Below are positions 59,696 to 64,000 of a stretch of 64,000 nt of DNA, in pieces. A program made the position numbers and the translations under genes. A model generated the notes under the pieces. It ran no database searches. It was given only the letters and a program-made list of their open reading frames with translations, and was not told the origin of the DNA. This DNA is from an uncultured Lachnospiraceae bacterium. GTDB taxonomy: Bacteria; Bacillota; Clostridia; Lachnospirales; Lachnospiraceae. Numbering within the stretch: the stretch's first letter is position 1; every line of letters begins with the position of its first letter. The DNA lies in the NCBI GenBank assembly GCA_947178145.1, contig CAMWXE010000007.1:27400-91399 (forward strand), in the 5' to 3' direction.

Positions 59696-60826
59696 ATGAT
59701 GAAGAAAATTCTTTTGGCGACTCCGACCATGCATACAGAGGAGCAGTATTATATTCAAAGAGCGTTTGAAACAAACTGGATTTCGCCTTTGGGACCGAAT
59801 GTTGACGAATTTGAGGATAAAGTGGCGGCTTATGTGGGAGCACCTTCTTGCGCTGCGCTTTCGTCCGGAACAGCGGCGCTGCATTTGTCGGTTGTTTTAG
59901 CGGGAGTGAAAGAGAATGATATTGTGTTCGTTCCTTCCCTGACCTTTGCGGCAAGTGTTAATCCGATTAGATACGAAAATGCAATCCCTGTCTTTATTGA
60001 CTCTGAACGTGATACATGGAATATGGATGCAGCGGCATTAAGGAAAGCGTTTGAAAAATATCCTCACCCGAAAGCTGTTATGGCTGTGCATTTGTACGGT
60101 ACATCAGCAAATATGGACGAAATATGCGCTCTTTGTAAGGAGCATAATGTTCCCTTAATTGAAGATGCGGCTGAATCGTTAGGCACGACATATCGAGGGA
60201 AAATGACAGGTACTTTTGGGGATTACGGAGTCTACTCATTTAATGGAAATAAGATTATTACAACTTCGGGCGGAGGTATTCTGGTTGCCAGGCAGGAAAA
60301 AGACGTAGAGAAAGCCCGGTTTTTATCCAGCCAGGCGCGCGATCCAGCCAGACATTATCAGCATTCCACAATCGGCTATAATTACAGGATGTCAAATGTT
60401 GTTGCCGGAATAGGATGCGGCCAGATGCTGCATATCGAGGAACATATACAGAAGAAACACGAAATTTATAAAGCGTATCAAGAAGCCTTTTCCGATATAG
60501 CAGAAATAGAAATGAATCCGATGAACAGGGAGTCCATTGACAATAACTGGCTTTCCTGTATGACAATTTCACAGGACAGTGATGTGACACCCACACAGGT
60601 CATGGATGCCTTGGACGCAGAAGGCATTGAAACAAGACCGATATGGAAACCAATGCATTTGCAGCCTGTATTTGAAGAATATGATTTTGTTCAGGTAGAG
60701 AATGGGATCAGTGTAAGTGAAGATCTTTTCAACAGAGGGCTTTGTCTGCCAAGTGATATTAAGAATACAAAGGAGGATATGGAGCGCATTATAAAAATCG
60801 TGAGGAGACAGTTCCAGCATGTTTAA
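59696..60826 (+). CDS. DegT/DnrJ/EryC1-family PLP aminotransferase
   Basis: A 376-residue sugar aminotransferase-like protein. SSGTAALHLSVVLAGVKENDIVFVPSLTFAASVNPI, LIEDAAESLGTTYRGKMTGTFGD and SFNGNKIITTSGGG (PLP lysine near residue 186) are DegT family motifs; the C-terminal region GIETRPIWKPMHLQPVF fits also. Members aminate keto-sugar nucleotides for glycan or capsule synthesis. No other sugar-nucleotide gene is close, so it appears isolated. ATG 59696 or 59699 is the start. Confidence 0.88.
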   Translation: MMKKILLATPTMHTEEQYYIQRAFETNWISPLGPNVDEFEDKVAAYVGAPSCAALSSGTAALHLSVVLAGVKENDIVFVPSLTFAASVNPIRYENAIPVFIDSERDTWNMDAAALRKAFEKYPHPKAVMAVHLYGTSANMDEICALCKEHNVPLIEDAAESLGTTYRGKMTGTFGDYGVYSFNGNKIITTSGGGILVARQEKDVEKARFLSSQARDPARHYQHSTIGYNYRMSNVVAGIGCGQMLHIEEHIQKKHEIYKAYQEAFSDIAEIEMNPMNRESIDNNWLSCMTISQDSDVTPTQVMDALDAEGIETRPIWKPMHLQPVFEEYDFVQVENGISVSEDLFNRGLCLPSDIKNTKEDMERIIKIVRRQFQHV

Positions 60827-60980
60827 TGGAACCCGTCATACAGGAAGCCGCAGATGAGGGGATATTTTTCACGCCCTCATTGCAGCTCCAATATCGATTA
60901 AAGTACCTCAAGTGTTTGCCTGATGTGAAATCAACACTAGCGGTATAAAAATTTTTTCCCTGCTCATACCATCAGGGTGT

Positions 60981-61008
60981 TTGTTTAGATTATAGTTAAT
61001 GGTAAAAT
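60981..61008 (+). promoter_or_regulatory. Promoter of the XRE-TPR regulator gene
   Basis: TTGTTT (60981-60986), 16-base spacer, TAAAAT (61003-61008), 37 bases before the start codon. Confidence 0.45.
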
Positions 61009-61045
61009 GATAGCGTCAAATCATCAAAAATGGAAGGAAATAGAT

Positions 61046-62161
61046 ATGAAATCAAGGCTTGCCGAGAATATTAAAATGTTCCGAAAGGAACGGAGGATGA
61101 CACAAGAGCAGCTTGCGGAAGCGATGGGAGTTACAGTTGGCGCTGTTTATAAATGGGAATCGAAACAATCGAATCCAGATTTGAACTTAATTATAGGACT
61201 GGCAGATCTGTTTGAAGTATCCACAGATGTTTTACTGGGATATGAGTGGCGTAATGGCAGTATGGGCGCAGCGCTTGACAGGATCATTGCTTATCGCCAG
61301 GGAGCGCAATATGATGAAGGGGTTATTGAATCAGAAAAGGCATTAAAGAAGTATCCAAATTGTTTTGACATCGTGTATCAGAGTGCAGTTATCTACTCTG
61401 AAAAGGGCTATAAACAAAAAGACCAAAAAGCTTCTTTCCGCGCACTGGAACTTTTTGATATGGCCTGCAGACTGATTGAGCAAAACACGGATGAAAACAT
61501 TAGCGAGTTGTCGATCCGCCGCCAAATGGCCCGGCTCCATTTATCGCTCGGTCACGCGGACACCTGTGTGGATATGCTGAAAAAATATAATGTATGCGGG
61601 ATCAATAACGCGATGATCGGAATGGTTCTGGCTGACTGTCACCACCAGCCAGAGGAAGCTATCGTGTATCTTGGCAAGGCGTTCACACAGAGCTTGGATG
61701 ATCTGGATGCGATTATGATGGGCTATGCCAATGTTTTTTTTCAGAAACGTGATTACAAAACCACTGTTGCCTGCATCGAATGGTTGCGCAGTACATTACG
61801 ACCGGGGTATCCCCCTGAAACTACTACTTGGTTTGACAAGTATGATTGTGTTCTTCTTGTACTTTGTGCGGAGACCTATTGTGCCATGGGAGATATGGGA
61901 TCGGCTCGTGACTATCTGACAAAGGCAGCAAAACAAGCTGCCCGGTTTGATGGGGTGGACAGCAGCAAAATCTGCGGGTCAAAATTGTTTGCAGAAATGG
62001 GAATTATGAATCAGACCCACTACGACAACTTCGGAAGGACTGCTATGGAAGCAGCAGAGCGAAGGGTAATGAAAGATGCAGAGTTTGTGCCGCAGCTCCC
62101 GGCTATTTGGGCTGAGATAAGAACGGATATGGAAAAAACGTCAGGAGGAGACATAGCGTGA
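61046..62161 (+). CDS. XRE-type transcriptional regulator with TPR-like C-terminal part
   Basis: A 371-residue regulator: XRE helix-turn-helix at residues 7-62 (NIKMFRKERRMTQEQLAEAMGVTVGAVYKWESKQSNPD), then a long helical region with TPR-like pairs (about 90-330). This architecture resembles RNPP-type regulators that respond to small peptides. GGAAGG precedes the ATG at 61046. It overlaps the following lipoprotein gene by four bases (GTGA), strongly coupling the two. The signal it reads is unknown. Confidence 0.8.
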   Translation: MKSRLAENIKMFRKERRMTQEQLAEAMGVTVGAVYKWESKQSNPDLNLIIGLADLFEVSTDVLLGYEWRNGSMGAALDRIIAYRQGAQYDEGVIESEKALKKYPNCFDIVYQSAVIYSEKGYKQKDQKASFRALELFDMACRLIEQNTDENISELSIRRQMARLHLSLGHADTCVDMLKKYNVCGINNAMIGMVLADCHHQPEEAIVYLGKAFTQSLDDLDAIMMGYANVFFQKRDYKTTVACIEWLRSTLRPGYPPETTTWFDKYDCVLLVLCAETYCAMGDMGSARDYLTKAAKQAARFDGVDSSKICGSKLFAEMGIMNQTHYDNFGRTAMEAAERRVMKDAEFVPQLPAIWAEIRTDMEKTSGGDIA

Positions 62162-63153
62162 GGAAAGTATATAAAAATTTTATAAGGTCTATTGTAGCAG
62201 CAGGTTGTATTTGTCTGTTGACAGGATGCGGGATTGTAAAATCATATTCAGGTGCGGAAACAACGGTAAATGCTGAAGAAATATCAGAAGAACAATTTTT
62301 GGAAATTGTGTCTCCTGAAGAAATTGTGCTTTGCCAAGTTGTCGAACCAAATGAAGTCATTTTATTTATTCAAAATGAAAAAATGGAAGAATGGGAGTAT
62401 GTAAGTGAAATTCCAATGCAAGCGGAATTGCAATATATCATTATCTCTTATGAAAAAATAACAGAGAATTTTTGGGTGGAAAAAGGAGTGCCTGAAATTA
62501 GTATAGGAAAATATGCTCTTTACGAAGATAACGGAGATTTTTATATTGAGGATGCTTTTGAAGGTGATTCTACATATTGCCGCATTCCGGTGTCAGCAGG
62601 AGAATATATGATGAAAGTGGCGAGAAATGGTTCTGATATTTTAGACAAAAATGATATTTTTGCCCTATGGGGTATAAATGATTTTGTTATTGAAAATGGA
62701 GAGGAAGCTGTTTTAAAGGAGCCGGATAAAATCTTAAAATCAGAAAACGAGGACGGTTATCATTTATATAGTGCAGATGAACTTGCAAAGGTTTCAAAAG
62801 AACAAAAATTAGAAATTTTTGTCCAGGATTCAGAGATTGTTTGCACAATGAAGGATTTAGAAGAAATAGCAGATTTTTATAATCAGATAAAACGTGAAAC
62901 ATGGTTGGAAATGGAATGTCTGCCCGAAGAAAAAAGTAACATATGTGAAATAACGATTTATCAACTGGAGCGGCATACAAGAGAGAAAAATCTGATTGAA
63001 AATGAAAAATTGATATTATTTGAAGCTCAAAATCAATACTATATACAGGATATTATTCCAAATGATTCAGAAGATATTGATGATATGGAGATTTTTTATT
63101 CCATTCCAAGTGATATTGGAAACTATATTAATAAATTGGCGAATCAAAATTAA
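62158..63153 (+). CDS. Lipoprotein of unknown function, coupled to the XRE-TPR regulator
   Basis: A 331-residue lipoprotein. The signal peptide MRKVYKNFIRSIVAAGCICLL has lipobox LTGC (Cys near residue 24), then an acidic mature part with two similar halves: PDIRYALYED/QNQYYIQDIIP-type segments each followed by a statement such as CRIPVSAGEYMMKVA or YSIPSDIGNYINKLA. This suggests an internal duplication. GTG at 62158 overlaps the regulator's stop. AT-richer than the upstream genes. I recognise no family. Possibly the surface partner of the regulator's pathway. Confidence 0.65.
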   Translation: MRKVYKNFIRSIVAAGCICLLTGCGIVKSYSGAETTVNAEEISEEQFLEIVSPEEIVLCQVVEPNEVILFIQNEKMEEWEYVSEIPMQAELQYIIISYEKITENFWVEKGVPEISIGKYALYEDNGDFYIEDAFEGDSTYCRIPVSAGEYMMKVARNGSDILDKNDIFALWGINDFVIENGEEAVLKEPDKILKSENEDGYHLYSADELAKVSKEQKLEIFVQDSEIVCTMKDLEEIADFYNQIKRETWLEMECLPEEKSNICEITIYQLERHTREKNLIENEKLILFEAQNQYYIQDIIPNDSEDIDDMEIFYSIPSDIGNYINKLANQN

Positions 63154-63292
63154 AACTTTGTTCCATTTCACTCCCGTTTGGCAAATCCGCAGGCTGTCCG
63201 TGGAGGGCAGTCAAAGAGAAATTTCCGTATATCTTCGCCTGTTCCGGCTTGTGTGGTTTTGTAAGAAAACAATTATAGTGTGGATCAATGGC

Positions 63293-63320
63293 TTGAAAAA
63301 GTCCCGGAATCTGATATAAT
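63293..63320 (+). promoter_or_regulatory. Promoter of the Uma2-family gene
   Basis: TTGAAA (63293-63298), 16-base spacer, TATAAT (63315-63320), 37 bases before the ATG. Confidence 0.65.
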
Positions 63321-63356
63321 AAGCATATAATTAATAAGAAAGCAAGGTGAAATTCA

Positions 63357-63854
63357 ATGAATACATTGCCAATAGAAGATATGAGCAATACTTTTGTAGA
63401 ACACGCCTTTATTATTAATAATTTTGTGGTAATGATAGGGAAACAGATTAAAGATTCTTTATGTCGTGTGTTAGGGGATGGTGTACAATATCAATGGCGT
63501 GAAAATGATAATAAAACGATTATACCGGATGCATCCATTAATTGTAATACGCGAGATAGAAAAAATGTTTCTTTAACAGGTATTCCACGGATGATTATGG
63601 AAGTATTATCTAATGCAACGGAAGAATATGAGCGCGGTGAAAAAATGGAGATATACAGGAAAGTTGGCGTATCAGAATATTGGATAGTAGATTGGCGCAA
63701 GAAACAAGTTGAAATCTATTTGAATGACGGGAGAGAAGACGGAACAACATATTTTTATTTGTATAAAACTGTTACGAAGGAAAATAAAGAAGATTTACAG
63801 CTCGTAATGTTTCCAAATTTGAAAACTGATTTTGATGAATTATTCAATTTATAA
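63357..63854 (+). CDS. Uma2-family PD-(D/E)XK endonuclease-like protein
   Basis: A 165-residue protein. IIPDASINC (Asp58) and GIPRMIMEVLSNATEEYERGEKMEIYRKVGVSEYWIVD (Glu82) are the Uma2/DUF820 landmarks, with the Y...GV.EYWIVD signature intact. Usual members are about 180-200 residues; the short N-terminus lacks the ELIDGxxY strand, so it may be trimmed. It has its own promoter. Function is unclear; members are frequent near mobile DNA. It is the last complete gene of the window. Confidence 0.8.
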   Translation: MNTLPIEDMSNTFVEHAFIINNFVVMIGKQIKDSLCRVLGDGVQYQWRENDNKTIIPDASINCNTRDRKNVSLTGIPRMIMEVLSNATEEYERGEKMEIYRKVGVSEYWIVDWRKKQVEIYLNDGREDGTTYFYLYKTVTKENKEDLQLVMFPNLKTDFDELFNL

Positions 63855-63869
63855 TTAGGAGGCGATACA

Positions 63870-63951
63870 TATTACTATACAACAGAAAATTGATATGGCT
63901 TGTGATGCTGCTGGGATTAGCAAAGTGGAAGTGCCAATTATGTATAGATAA
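63870..63951 (+). pseudogene. Fragment of a small XRE-type regulator with lost start codon
   Basis: AGGAGG (63856-63861) is followed eight bases later by ATT instead of ATG, then TIQQKIDMA. An extra T at 63900 or 63901 shifts the frame, which otherwise continues CDAAGISKVE, and a stop comes at 63949. TIQQKIDMACDAAGISK resembles the start of small XRE regulators of gut Clostridia. It is cut short before the dispersed repeat at 63963. Confidence 0.5.
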
Positions 63952-63962
63952 GGAACTGTAGA

Positions 63963-63998
63963 AAAATAAGTGACACATCTTGACTTGTCTATTTCTCC
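63963..63998 (-). repeat. Dispersed repeat, copy B (inverted relative to copy A)
   Basis: The reverse complement of 63963-63998 matches 40636-40671 at 33 of 36 bases. It lies 12 bases after the broken XRE fragment and runs to the end of the window, so its full extent is unknown. Confidence 0.6.
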
Positions 63999-64000
63999 GA

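Overview
The window reads as chromosomal DNA of a low-to-medium GC Clostridium-like Firmicute, most likely a gut Lachnospiraceae. Supporting signs are a two-gene SufC/SufB locus, YesM/YesN-type sugar regulators with LplB/LplC-type permeases, a trp operon behind a tRNA-Trp T-box, LytTR/GHKL signalling, and DUF3783 and TnpW-like genes. No rRNA, tRNA or CRISPR array was seen. Almost all genes are on the + strand; the exceptions are a methyltransferase, an M42 peptidase and a MATE transporter.

Layout. 1-9.2 kb: housekeeping and signalling (hemW, a CsoR-type metal sensor, DUF3783, a ThyX-like protein, NfeD plus SPFH protein, a LytTR regulator / small lipoprotein / GHKL kinase module, a HigBA-type toxin-antitoxin pair, sufC-sufB, nitroreductase). 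9.3-12.7 kb: NUDIX hydrolase, DUF3298-type lipoprotein, methyltransferase. 12.8-15.6 kb: remains of a mobilizable element (oriT-like hairpin with a MOBQ-like nick region, broken relaxase, DUF5808 protein, Rpn-type nuclease, TnpW-like gene). 15.9-28.4 kb: a uronate-oligosaccharide utilisation locus (GH88, YesN/YesM pair, two lipoprotein solute-binding proteins around two permeases, YesL, GH28-like enzyme, 40-residue membrane protein). 28.4-31.7 kb: a 1090-residue surface protein with a transglutaminase-like domain. 31.7-39.0 kb: T-box and trpEGDCFBA. 39.2-44.2 kb: M42 peptidase, miaB, SulP transporter. 44.2-47.9 kb: OmpR regulator, ABC ATPase, permease and kinase, resembling peptide-antibiotic resistance modules. 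48.1-55.7 kb: AAA/PD-(D/E)XK protein, a heterodimeric ABC exporter with unusual codon use, and a MATE transporter behind an attenuator. 55.7-64 kb: mutS, ACT protein, LysE exporter, DegT aminotransferase, XRE-TPR regulator with lipoprotein, Uma2 nuclease, and a broken XRE gene at a dispersed repeat.

Most notable is the 5' leader of the MATE gene (minus strand, about 55357-55505). It has a promoter, an 18-codon leader peptide with its own ribosome binding site, and two mutually exclusive hairpins: an antiterminator and a terminator with a U run. The arrangement predicts induction when ribosomes stall on the leader. Other regulatory finds are a 20-bp-spaced direct repeat shared by the YesN gene and its transporter operon, three identical 10-mers at exact 12-bp period upstream of the antimicrobial-type ABC operon, and a palindrome over the toxin-antitoxin promoter.

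The sugar locus has no ATPase of its own and probably uses a shared MsmX-like ATPase encoded elsewhere. Its two enzymes lack signal peptides, so cleavage is probably cytoplasmic after import. Family names rest on motifs and remembered family patterns only; no database search was possible.
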